From Acidobacteriaceae bacterium (GTDB taxonomy: Bacteria; Acidobacteriota; Terriglobia; Terriglobales; Acidobacteriaceae), in the NCBI GenBank assembly GCA_003138515.1, contig PLGG01000056.1:141198-205197 (forward strand): a stretch of DNA of 64,000 nt. Reading direction: 5' to 3'. Below are positions 16,106 through 25,400 of the stretch, one piece after another. The stretch's first letter is position 1; every line of letters begins with the position of its first letter. The notes beneath the pieces are model-generated. The model was not told where the DNA came from. It did not search any database and was given only the letters and a program-made list of their open reading frames with translations. The translations under genes and the position numbers were made by a program.

Positions 16106-18238
16106 ATGGGCCAGATCCGCATCCTTCCCGATCAGGTTGCCAATCAGATCGCCGCCGGCGAGGTGGTTGATCGGCCCGCATCCGTCGTCAAGGAGCTGCT
16201 CGAGAACGCTCTCGATGCCGGAGCCACGCGCATTCGCATCGACGTGGAGGGCGGCGGGCGAAAGCTGATCCGCGTCTCCGATGACGGCCAGGGAATGAAC
16301 CGCGACGACGCCCTGCTGGCATTCGAGCGCCACGCAACCTCCAAGCTGCGCACCGCCGACGATCTGCTCTCCATTGCCACGCTCGGCTTTCGCGGTGAGG
16401 CGCTGCCCTCCATCGCTTCCGTTGCGCGCGTCACGCTTGAAACGGCCACCGGCGACGAAACTGCAGGCACGCACATCGAAATCGCCGGCGGCAAAATTTA
16501 TCGCGTCGAAGATGCTGCCCTGCCTCGCGGCACTACGATCGCAGTCGGCGATCTATTCTTCAACACTCCCGCGCGCCGCAAATTTCTTCGCGCCGAATCC
16601 ACTGAACTCTCCCACATCACCGCGCTGGTCACGCACTACGCTCTGGCCCATCCGGAAAAACAATTCGATCTCGTCTCCGCCAGCCACACCATTCTCACGG
16701 CTCCTCCCGTCGCCCGCACCGCGGAGCGCATCTTTCAACTCTTCGGCAAGGAGACGCTCGGCCAACTACTTCCCGTCGCCGCTGAAGCTCCATTCGAGCG
16801 CGCCGGCCTGCCCGAGCCGCCGCCATGGAAGAAGGATCCGGATCAGCCTCCGCGTATTCCCGGCTCGCTGCGCCTCACTGGCTTCTACTCCAAGCCGGAG
16901 CTGCAAAAACTGAATCGCAACTCCATCTACATCTTTATCAACAAGCGCCTCATCCGCGACCGGCTTCTGCTCCACGCCATCACCGAGGCCTATCGCAACG
17001 TAATCCCGCCCACCAGCTTCCCCGTGGTTCTGCTCTTCCTTGAAATGCCTCCGGAAGAAGTGGACGTGAACGTCCACCCCGCCAAAACCGAAGTCCGCTT
17101 TCGCCAGCAGAGCCACATCCATGACTTCGTCCGCGACAGCCTGCGCACCGCGCTCATCAAAGCGCGCCCCGCCGCCGGATTCCTCGCTGCCCTCGACTCG
17201 CAGCCCTCGGCCAGCCCCTCGCTCATGCCGCCCGCGGCGTCGCCGCTGCCCGGAGCACCCGACCGCGACTCGCTCGGCCCGTCCGTTCCCTTGCCGCCGG
17301 ACTCCGATCCGACCGCCTTTGCCGACGCCGAAAGCTTCCACCTCACCCCGCGCCTACCTTCGCCCGTTCCCGGCGCGCTGCCCTTCAGTGAGCGAAGTCT
17401 TGACGAGCGAAGTTTTGATGGCCCGGGCTTTCCTGACGGCCAGCAGCCCCTGCCTGAAGGCCAGCTCGCCCGCAGTCTCGACCCGCAAGCCTGGGCTGCG
17501 GCAGCCAACGCCTTGTTCGCCCCGGACTCCGCGCCGAACGTCGGCGATTGCAGCCCAAACCCCAACGGCGCAACAGCTTACGGGAGCAACTCCGCCGCCG
17601 CGGCAGCCCTCATTGAAGCCGAGCAGGCCGCCAATTCCCTCAACCGCCTTGGCTCGCTCAAGCCTCTCGGCCAGTTGCGGGACTCCTTCATTCTGGCTGC
17701 CGGTGACGATGGATTGTGGATCATCGACCAGCACGTTGCACACGAGCGAGTGCTTTTTGAGAAGATCCTCCGCGACCGCCAGGTGGAACGCGTCCAACGT
17801 CAGCGCCTGCTCATGCCTTTGCTTGTGGAATTGAAGCCCGAACAGATGGTCGTCTTCGCCCGCATCGCCGAGGAGCTAGAAAACAACGGCTTTGAGGTGG
17901 AACCCTTTGGCCCTCAAACACTTGCAGTCAAAGCGGCCCCCGTTGGCCTCGAAGGCGCCGAGCTCGAGCGCACGCTCGCCGAAGTCATTGATCAGTCGAC
18001 CGCAGATTCCGCAGAACCCTCTCGGAATGAGGAACTTAACCGTCTCCGCTCCCGCATCGCCGCCTCCATTGCCTGCCATTCCGCCATCAAGGTCAATACA
18101 CATCTTGATCTAAACCGTATAGAATGGTTATTGTTAGAACTTGCTAAGACCAGCCACCCAACCAGTTGCCCGCATGGACGTCCAATCGCTTTGCTGTATT
18201 CTTGGAATGAGATCCAGCGGGCCTTTCACCGAATTTAG
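16106..18238 (+). CDS. mutL: DNA mismatch repair protein MutL
   Basis: A 710-residue GHKL ATPase and mismatch-repair coordinator. N-terminal blocks include IAAGEVVDRPASVVKELLENALDAGA, DDGQGM and GFRGEALPSI. The C-terminal domain keeps the endonuclease motif of MutH-less organisms, DQHVAHERVLFE (from about residue 541), and the zinc-binding CPHGRP (about 688-693). It should therefore nick DNA itself rather than recruit MutH. The linker (about 360-510) is Pro/Ser-rich. It holds a 15-bp duplication (GAGCGAAGT at 17390 and 17405). No mutS is nearby. The gene precedes the AlkZ-like gene by about 70 bases. Confidence 0.95.
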   Translation: MGQIRILPDQVANQIAAGEVVDRPASVVKELLENALDAGATRIRIDVEGGGRKLIRVSDDGQGMNRDDALLAFERHATSKLRTADDLLSIATLGFRGEALPSIASVARVTLETATGDETAGTHIEIAGGKIYRVEDAALPRGTTIAVGDLFFNTPARRKFLRAESTELSHITALVTHYALAHPEKQFDLVSASHTILTAPPVARTAERIFQLFGKETLGQLLPVAAEAPFERAGLPEPPPWKKDPDQPPRIPGSLRLTGFYSKPELQKLNRNSIYIFINKRLIRDRLLLHAITEAYRNVIPPTSFPVVLLFLEMPPEEVDVNVHPAKTEVRFRQQSHIHDFVRDSLRTALIKARPAAGFLAALDSQPSASPSLMPPAASPLPGAPDRDSLGPSVPLPPDSDPTAFADAESFHLTPRLPSPVPGALPFSERSLDERSFDGPGFPDGQQPLPEGQLARSLDPQAWAAAANALFAPDSAPNVGDCSPNPNGATAYGSNSAAAAALIEAEQAANSLNRLGSLKPLGQLRDSFILAAGDDGLWIIDQHVAHERVLFEKILRDRQVERVQRQRLLMPLLVELKPEQMVVFARIAEELENNGFEVEPFGPQTLAVKAAPVGLEGAELERTLAEVIDQSTADSAEPSRNEELNRLRSRIAASIACHSAIKVNTHLDLNRIEWLLLELAKTSHPTSCPHGRPIALLYSWNEIQRAFHRI

Positions 18239-18309
18239 GGTCCTTTAAGAGACCTCTCGGACGCTTGGAAGGTGGCAGGACGCGCTCCTAGGAGCGCGGG
18301 ATTCTGGCC

Positions 18310-19914
18310 GTGATCGCCAACCTGGAAGCGAGGTTTTCTTTGACAGCAGAACAGTTGGAAGCATCGCGCGCCGAAAGGATGCGCCTGAACGGACGCGGGC
18401 AGTTGACCCTTGATGAAGCCCGCACTTGGTTGGAGGAGACGGGGTTGTGTCTCTTTCTACCGCGGCGACAGTTCGCCACATTCACTGCCCCCACCTTCGT
18501 TGAAGCCGTAGCCGGCGAGCACGTTTCCACTCCCTCGGCCAAACTGGTTTCCGTTGCGGAAGATCTGCTGGTACGTCTCGAGTCGGAAAGCGTTGCAGTT
18601 CGCCTCAATCTGCTCGGCCAGCCCGGCGATTCACCCGACTTTGTTGTCGCGGCATGGGTCTTGCCCTACGTCTATGCGCTCCGCGGCGATCGCGACTGGC
18701 GGCGCATCCCGCAGTTGACCGGATCGCGCCAGGTTTCGCAGCTTGCGATTCAGGCCTACAAGCAACTTGAAACGGGCGACGCTACCATTACTCAGTTGCG
18801 GCACTCGCTCGGCCGCGAAGTCTCTGAATCCGCGGTTCTGCGCGCCATTACCGAGCTCTGGCAGCAGCTGCGCATCATTCCTGTTGTCTCCGCTCCCGGC
18901 AAATCGCCGCAGTGGCAGCTCCTGCGCCTGCGCTATCAGAAGGCCATTGCTGAAGGCGCGTCTACCTCTCAGGTCACCGCCATCTCCGTGCTCGCATCTA
19001 TTTATCTTCAGGCAGTGATTGCCGCCAGCATGGAAGAAGTGGAAATGTTCCTTGCGCCGCTCACCGCGCGCAGCAAGGTCCGCGAAGTGTTGCGCGGCTT
19101 GGTTGCCACACGCCAGGTGCACTCGCTCGCTCTGGGCCACGCCCCGCACTTTTACGTCGCCGGAACGCTGCCGGAGTTTGCAGCGGCGCCCACGGTTTAC
19201 GCCAGTTCGTCCATGCCGGCCTCCTCGCACTTTCTCCGCTCCTATGAGCACGAGGAATCGCTGCGCGAGCCGGTCGAGCACCGATTTGCTCCAAGCTCGC
19301 CTGCTCCAAGTCGGCCTGCTCCTCAATTTGCTTCCGCGCCGCCGCCGCAGCCCAAGCCGGCCGAGCCTGCAATCGAGCACCCCGCGCAACCGCGCGAAAA
19401 GGCGCAAGCTTCGCGGCCTCGCTTCAGTCATCAGCCCGCTCGCGCACGCAACCGCAAACCGGCGCAGAGTTCCTCCGCCGGTCGTGTCGCCCGCCGCTCC
19501 GGCAGCGACGCGCGCACCGCTTCGCCTCGCGCCAACGGCAGCTCGCGCCACGCGCACACCTCGCGCTTGGCAAAGAGCGCTTCGAAAAACGGGCACGCGC
19601 CTCACTCCGCCAAAAGCGCTACCAACGGGAACCGCTTTCGTTCAAACGGCCACTCACGGCCCGCCAACGGCCTGCACAAAGCAAAGCCGGCCGCGGCCAG
19701 AAACCTGCGCAACGGCCACGCCAGCAACGGAAAACCCGCCGCAAAGTCCGTCTCCCGGCGCGTTGACGCTTCCCGCCCCGTTTCGCGGTCCGGTGCGCGC
19801 CCCGCCGCGCGCGGCGGCCGCAAACCGGCATTGGCGGCGTCCACTAAGGCTGGCAACCGCTCGCGCTATGGCTTTACCGCTTCCTCCAATCGGCGATCGA
19901 AGAAACGTGGGTGA
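18310..19914 (+). CDS. AlkZ-like protein with a 200-residue basic tail
   Basis: The first 290 or so residues resemble the AlkZ-related (YcaQ-like) winged-helix group, with LTLDEARTWLEETGLCLFLPRR near residue 32 and WVLPYVYALRGDRDWRRIP near 115. AlkZ proper unhooks DNA crosslinks, but this branch is not characterised to my knowledge. From about residue 300 the chain is disordered and strongly basic, rich in Arg, Lys, Ser, Ala, Asn and His (for example KNGHAPHSAKSATNGNRFRS), like a histone H1 tail. It may bind DNA non-specifically. Starts are ambiguous: GTG at 18310 has a weak GGAG about 14 bases upstream. It lies between mutL and cmk on the same strand. Its stop codon lies in the 14-bp array before cmk. 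Confidence 0.65.
   Translation: MIANLEARFSLTAEQLEASRAERMRLNGRGQLTLDEARTWLEETGLCLFLPRRQFATFTAPTFVEAVAGEHVSTPSAKLVSVAEDLLVRLESESVAVRLNLLGQPGDSPDFVVAAWVLPYVYALRGDRDWRRIPQLTGSRQVSQLAIQAYKQLETGDATITQLRHSLGREVSESAVLRAITELWQQLRIIPVVSAPGKSPQWQLLRLRYQKAIAEGASTSQVTAISVLASIYLQAVIAASMEEVEMFLAPLTARSKVREVLRGLVATRQVHSLALGHAPHFYVAGTLPEFAAAPTVYASSSMPASSHFLRSYEHEESLREPVEHRFAPSSPAPSRPAPQFASAPPPQPKPAEPAIEHPAQPREKAQASRPRFSHQPARARNRKPAQSSSAGRVARRSGSDARTASPRANGSSRHAHTSRLAKSASKNGHAPHSAKSATNGNRFRSNGHSRPANGLHKAKPAAARNLRNGHASNGKPAAKSVSRRVDASRPVSRSGARPAARGGRKPALAASTKAGNRSRYGFTASSNRRSKKRG
19288..19323. repeat. In-frame 15-bp tandem repeat in the AlkZ-like gene
   Basis: GCTCC begins copies at 19288, 19303 and 19318 (GCTCCAAGCTCGCCT, then GCTCCAAGTCGGCCT, then a partial copy). 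The period of 15 keeps the frame and encodes Ala/Pro/Ser at the junction between the folded part and the basic tail. Confidence 0.7.
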
Positions 19915-19973
19915 GCGAGAGTGGCTGAGCGAACGCCGATGAGCGAACCCAGATGAGCGAAACTGGATGAGCG
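19912..19973. repeat. Five-copy 14-bp array spanning a stop and a start codon
   Basis: TGAGCG blocks begin at 19912, 19926, 19940, 19954 and 19968, exactly 14 bases apart, with variable spacers. The first block contains the stop of the AlkZ-like gene. The last three give ATGAGC, and the final one is the cmk start. Because 14 is not a multiple of three, each copy offers an ATG in a different frame. Confidence 0.9.
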
Positions 19974-20692
19974 CGGAAGAAAAGCGCACCGCCGCTCCGG
20001 AGCGCGCACAGAAAATCATCGTCGCTATCGACGGCCCTGCCGGCGCGGGAAAAAGCACCATCGCCCGCCACCTTGCCCGGCACTTCGGCCTGCTCAATCT
20101 TGAAACTGGCGCAATGTACCGCGCCTTCGCCCTCAAGGCTCTGCGCTCTGACGTCTCTCTGGACGACGCCCGAGCTCTCGAAGAACTCGCCCGCGAAACC
20201 GAAATCCGCCTCGAGCCCGGCGACCAGGAGAATCTCGTCCTGCTCGATGGCGAGGACGTGAGCGGCCTCATTCGCAATCCCACCGTTACTGATGCCGCAT
20301 CGCGCGTCAGCGTCTTCCCCGCCGTGCGCGCCTGGATGGTCCGCCTCCAGCAGCAGGTGGGAGCTCGCGGCGGAGTCGTCATGGAAGGCCGCGACATCGG
20401 CACCGTCGTCTTCCCGCACGCCGAAGTCAAAATCTTCCTTGATGCTGCGCCCGAAGTGCGCGGCCAGCGCCGCTACGAGCAGATCGGCCAAAAGGGCACG
20501 ACGCCCGCGCCGCCGCCTCAAGAAGTTTTGCGCGACCTCCGCGCCCGCGATGAGCGCGACCGCAATCGTGCCGACTCCCCGCTCAAGCCTGCGCCCGATG
20601 CCGTCATCCTTGATTCCACGCGCATGTCGCTCGATCAGGCGCTCGCCGCCGCAGAAGCCATCGTCGCCGAAAAACTAAACCTGACGTCCTAA
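19967..20692 (+). CDS. cmk: Cytidylate kinase
   Basis: A 241-residue P-loop kinase. IVAIDGPAGAGKSTIARHLA holds the Walker A motif at about residues 18-37, followed by ETGAMYRAFAL and the CMP-binding VVMEGRDIGTVVFP. It phosphorylates CMP and dCMP in the cytoplasm. The start is the ATG inside the last unit of a 14-bp tandem array, and no normal ribosome binding site is visible. It follows the AlkZ-like gene by 52 bases and may depend on read-through from mutL. Confidence 0.94.
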   Translation: MSAEEKRTAAPERAQKIIVAIDGPAGAGKSTIARHLARHFGLLNLETGAMYRAFALKALRSDVSLDDARALEELARETEIRLEPGDQENLVLLDGEDVSGLIRNPTVTDAASRVSVFPAVRAWMVRLQQQVGARGGVVMEGRDIGTVVFPHAEVKIFLDAAPEVRGQRRYEQIGQKGTTPAPPPQEVLRDLRARDERDRNRADSPLKPAPDAVILDSTRMSLDQALAAAEAIVAEKLNLTS

Positions 20693-20737
20693 GGCCTATC
20701 GACTTATTCCGACGGAAGCGACGGGGGTCATTTTTCC

Positions 20738-21259
20738 TCAGTTCCCATTTAGAGCGCTTGGCATAGGCAGAGGCGGTCCTGAATAGTGAACGAGAACGAT
20801 CCGCCAGACTCCATGTTCTTTGTGATAAACTTGGCTCTCCCGCCCTTCAGTCGTGATCGCAGTCCCATCCTTCCTGGTTGCGTGAAAAGTCCACGTCATC
20901 TCGGACCATGCGGCGTCATCGTAAACGTGGACCTTCGGATCATGCAAGATCAGCTCGCGTTTTGAAAACATGCCGCCCATGATTCCGATGTAGACGTGAT
21001 CTGCAATCTGCTTGAAACCGTGCTCCGTGCCCAGCGGATGAATGAAGGTGACGCCCGGATCTTGAGACCAGATCTCGGACGCAAGGGAAACATCGACGTT
21101 GTCGACCGAGATCGCGTACTTCTGCAGAACTGCCCTGATCTGCTCTTCGTCGCCGCCGATTCCCTGGGCACAAGCGGCCGCGCATAGGGCAACCAAAAGC
21201 AGAGCTGGCGTGAGAACCAGCGTGGAAGCGAGGCGGGATCGCAAGGATTTGGTTCGCAT
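20738..21259 (-). CDS. Secreted NTF2-like (SnoaL/DUF4440-type) protein
   Basis: A 173-residue protein. A signal sequence runs from MRTKSLRSRLAS through a long hydrophobic stretch (TLVLTPALLLVALCAAAC) to AQG. The rest has the cone-shaped NTF2 pattern: EEQIRAVLQKYAISVDNVDV, a VTFIHPLG strand, and a final VWRIVLVHYSG. Such domains bind small molecules or act as simple enzymes. No catalytic motif is clear. The cysteine near residue 31 could be a lipobox but the context is imperfect. The ATG at 21259 has GGGGA upstream. It converges with cmk. Confidence 0.75.
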   Translation of the reverse strand: MRTKSLRSRLASTLVLTPALLLVALCAAACAQGIGGDEEQIRAVLQKYAISVDNVDVSLASEIWSQDPGVTFIHPLGTEHGFKQIADHVYIGIMGGMFSKRELILHDPKVHVYDDAAWSEMTWTFHATRKDGTAITTEGRESQVYHKEHGVWRIVLVHYSGPPLPMPSALNGN

Positions 21260-21349
21260 AGTCCCCAGATATATCATCAGCACCGAATCCAAACGCTCCC
21301 TCAACCCCTGATTTCAGTCTTATGCCGCATGCGATAGGCTCATAGATGT

Positions 21350-22024
21350 ATGGAAGTGACTTGCAGCCGTTGCCACCAGACTGTGCAGCCCGCGGATTGC
21401 TTTTGCCCCTTCTGCGGTCTGCCTCAGCTCGTCTATACGGCTGACGGATCCACCGGGCTTGGCCAGCTCGAGCGCGCGGACGAACCGGTTCGCGACGCGA
21501 GCTCGGTTGACTGGAAGGCGGCCCTGCGGCTGGCTCTCATGCTGGCTATTCCGGCTGGCGCTATCTGCTCCATGTTCTCTCCGGCGGGAGTCTATGGATT
21601 GCCGTTGATGGCTGCGGCCGGAGCCTGGGCGGTGGCCCTCTACATGCGCGGCCGCCGTCCCGCCTGGATCACCATCGGAGCCGGCGCGCGCATCGGCCTC
21701 GTCACAGGCATTCTCGGCGCCTGGACCGCCGCGTTCACCACCGCAATTTCGCTTTACGCCATGCGCTTCTGGCTGCATCGAGGCCCGGCCATCGACGATG
21801 CGTGGCTCGCCCAGATCAATCTGTCCACCCAGCAACTGGCCACCATGAACTTCGATGCCCAGCAGATCGCGATGAATAAGGCCATCATGCTGTCGCCCGA
21901 AGGACATGCCGGTTACATGCTGTTCACCACCGCTTTTCTCGCCATCATCCTTCTTGCCGTTTCTGTCGCCGGCGGCGCGCTCGGCGCTCGTTTCCTCGGC
22001 CGCCCGCGCAGGATGGAAAGCTAG
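21350..22024 (+). CDS. Zinc-ribbon membrane protein
   Basis: A 224-residue protein. The N terminus is a four-cysteine zinc ribbon (CSRCHQTVQPADCFCPFC, Cys at 5, 8, 17-22). Four hydrophobic helices follow (about 60-80, 82-98, 107-135, 190-212), with a loop carrying QINLSTQQLATMNFDAQQ between the last two. This zinc ribbon plus membrane layout is common in soil bacteria and usually unannotated. Function is unknown. It is divergent from the NTF2-like gene. Confidence 0.75.
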   Translation: MEVTCSRCHQTVQPADCFCPFCGLPQLVYTADGSTGLGQLERADEPVRDASSVDWKAALRLALMLAIPAGAICSMFSPAGVYGLPLMAAAGAWAVALYMRGRRPAWITIGAGARIGLVTGILGAWTAAFTTAISLYAMRFWLHRGPAIDDAWLAQINLSTQQLATMNFDAQQIAMNKAIMLSPEGHAGYMLFTTAFLAIILLAVSVAGGALGARFLGRPRRMES

Positions 22025-22496
22025 GGTCTTTCTCCACTTGACCCTGCCTCGAACCTACGGTATCTTAGTTTTTATGAGTTTAGAGCTCACTATGTTGGCG
22101 TGTCGGGCGTGTTGTTTCACGTCACACCGGCCTTGTTGTTGAGCGGATTTCAGACTCAGCCGATTCACCTTAAGGCCGCGTGACAGCAAATCTGCTGGCG
22201 CGGCTTTCGTGTTTAGGTCGGTGAATCCAAATCGACACCAAACCCCAATTCAACACTCTTGACGCAACCATGACAGTTCTTCCCCAAACACGGCGCTCCA
22301 TCACTGCCTCCCGGATCACTGCCTCCCGGCGGTTCGCCTGTTGTTGCTGTTGTTGTAGCCGCTAACTTCCCCTTTCCATCTTCCATTTGAAGCGCGCCCA
22401 AGACTTTTTCAGACTCCTTGTGGACGTTTCCCCAGGTCGCGCTCATATCCCTAAGCCTCCACAAGCAGGCTTTGACCAACCCTTCAGGAGACACAG
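22025..22496. other. Leader region of the large TonB-dependent receptor gene
   Basis: About 470 bases without a supported gene. It contains a perfect 15-bp direct duplication (ATCACTGCCTCCCGG at 22300-22314 and 22315-22329). A minus-strand frame from 22548 to 22213 crosses it but has no ribosome binding site. I see no tRNA or terminator. It may hold the promoter and a long untranslated leader of the receptor. Confidence 0.5.
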
Positions 22497-25400
22497 ATGA
22501 CCATTCAGAAAAAACTGGCTCGAATTTCCTTGGTTCTATCCCTCGCAATTGCGGCCCTCGCCGCAGTGCCGGCCCGCGCGCAAATTGTCGGCGGCAACGT
22601 GGGCGGCATCATTCGCGACTCCACCGGGGCCGCATTGAGCGGCGCTACCGTCACCGTTCGCCAAACCGACACCGGCGCAACGCGCACGCTCGTCACCGGT
22701 TCGGATGGCCGCTATGCAGCGCCCAGCGTGCCCGTCGGTCATTACACCATTTCTGTCACGCACGATGGCTTTCAGCCGGAGGAGCGGACCGGCATCGTGC
22801 TGGTGATTGGGCAGAGTGTGCAGGTGGACCTCGTGCTGGGCGTGAGCTCGGTCCGCGAAACGGTGGTTGTCAACGCCGGCGACCCGGTCGTGAACACCAC
22901 TTCGCAACAAACCGCCGGACTCGTCGACGAGCGCCAGGTCAAAGAGCTGCCGCTCAACGGCCGCAGCTTCGACCAACTGCTTACCCTCAATCCCGCTACC
23001 GTGAACTATACCGGCGAGCGTTCGGGCAGTATCGGCACCTCCAACTCCTCGGTGGGCAACATGTTTTCCGTCGGCGGCCGCCGCCCGCAGGACAATCTCT
23101 TCCTCCTCAACGGAATCGAGTACACCGGAGCCTCGCTCATCAACGTCACGCCCGGCGGCACCAGCGGCCAATTGCTCGGCGTCGACGCGGTGCGCGAATT
23201 CAACGTCGTCACCGACACCTACGGCGCCAGCTACGGCAAGCGCGACGGCGCGCAGGTCTCGATCGTCACCACCTCGGGAACAAACTCGCTGCACGGCACG
23301 GCTTTCGAATTCATCCGCAACAGCGCTCTCGACGCGCGCAACTACTTCGATCAGTCGTCAATCCCCGAGTTTCAGCGCAACCAGTTCGGCGGAACTCTGG
23401 GCGGGCCCATCCGCAAAGACAAGCTCTTCCTGTTCGGTAACTATGAGGGCTTTCGCCAGGCCTGGGGCCTGAGCGACGTCACGCTCGTTCCCGACAACGA
23501 AGCGCGCCAGGGCTATCTGCCCTGCGCCCAGGTCACTCCCGCGCCGAACCCGTGCCCCAGTTCAGGGCTGGCCAACGTGGGCGTGAACTCGGCCGTAGCC
23601 CCGCTGCTGAACCTTTGGCCGGTGGAGAACGGCCCGGAGCTACTCTCGAACGGCAATCCCAGCGGCATTGCGGAAGCCTTCAGCCATCCGCCGCAGCACA
23701 TCAACGAGGATTTCGGCACCACTCGTTTCGATGACAATCTCGGCAGCAAGGATCTGCTGTTCGCCGTCTACACCGTTGATGCGAGCTCTGCAACTTCGCC
23801 CTCCGCCAATCCCCTGAGCTACGTCAACGAGAACCTGCGCGAGCAGGTCGCCAGCATTCAGGAGCAGCACGTGATTTCGACCTCTTTGCTCAACACTGCG
23901 CGCTTCGGCTACTCGCGCGGCAGCTACTTCTTCACCGGACTCGTGCCTGTGACCGGCGTACCGGGCTGGGTCTCCGGTGATCCCGTCGGCGCCATCGTCA
24001 TCAGCGGCAGCACGGCTTCAAACGGCGCTTCCTCCATCACTGGCGCAGGCGCCAACGTGGGTAGCAACAACCGCACCGCGCGCAATCTCTTCACCGAAGA
24101 CGATCACGTCTACTGGTCCAAAGGCCGCCAGCAGATCGAAGCCGGCGGATGGCTGCAACGCGTGCAGGCCAACGATCTGCTCGCGCAGAATCAGTACGGC
24201 CAGGCCTCCTTCAGCACGGAGCAAACGTTCCTGAAGGGCACCGTGGCCACTTTCACCCTGGTTCCCGCGCCCACCGCGATGGGCTGGCGTTCGTTTCTGG
24301 GCGCAGGCTTCTTTGAGGACACCATCAAAGTCACGCCGCGCTTCGAGCTCCGCGCCGGCTTCCGTTCGGAGTCCACCAACGGATGGAACGAGTCGCAGGG
24401 CCGCGCCGCGAATTACGCCATCGTCAACGGCGTTCTGCAAACCACACCCGTCGTCGGCAACTCCGCGCTCTCCACTAACCGCGCAAGGTTCCTGCCCAAT
24501 CCGCGCCTCGGCTTTGCCTGGGACGTGCGGGGTAACGGCAAGACGGCCATCCGTGGAGGCATCGGCCTTTACCACGGCCTGCTCGACACGCTTGACTACC
24601 GTCTCGATCAGACCGCGCCCTTCAATACGGCTGAGTCCATCAAGACCATCGCAGTGTCGAGCCTGAATTTCACCGCCGGTGTGCCGCCGCCCTCCACCGC
24701 CAAGGTTTCGCCGAGCAATGTGCAGCCCAATCTATCGACCCCGGCGGACATTACATGGAGCCTGCGCATCGAGCAGCAGGTCGCTCCCAACACTTCGCTC
24801 ACAGTCGGTTACGTGGGCTTTCACGCCTACCACCAGATTCTTTCCGAGGACATGAACGAGCCCACGCCGGTCTACGCGTCGACGGGCCAGGTCTACTACC
24901 CCTCAACCACCGACGTGAATCCGAATCTCGCCAATTCCACTTCATGGGTCTCGCAGGGCACGGGCCTGTATAACGCGCTCGAGGTTGACGCGCGGCACAC
25001 CTACGCGAACGGCCTTCAGCTCCGAGGCAACTACACATGGTCAAAGAATCTCGACGACGGCTCGGCGTGGAACACCAGCGTCAGTGGAAACACACCCGCG
25101 TTCGTCTCGTTCCCGCTGAATCCAAAAGTCGACTGGGGTCCGGCGGCCACTGACGTTCGCAATGCCGCCTCGATCAACGGCAGCTACGACCTTCCCTTTG
25201 GACCCAACCGGCACTTCCTGAACAGCGCGTCAGGACCGGTCGCCTTCCTCGCCGGCGGCTGGACCACCAGCGCCATCTTTGCCATCCAGACCGGCTTCCC
25301 GTTCTCTCCGCAGCTCGGCTATAACCCGCCAGGCAACGGCGACTCGCGCAATCCCATCCGGCCCAACGTGAACCCCTCGTTCACCGGAAACCTCTACCCG

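Noticed and set aside
22213..22548. 111-codon minus-strand frame before the large receptor gene
   Set aside because: It overlaps the receptor start, reads through the 15-bp duplication and has no ribosome binding site.
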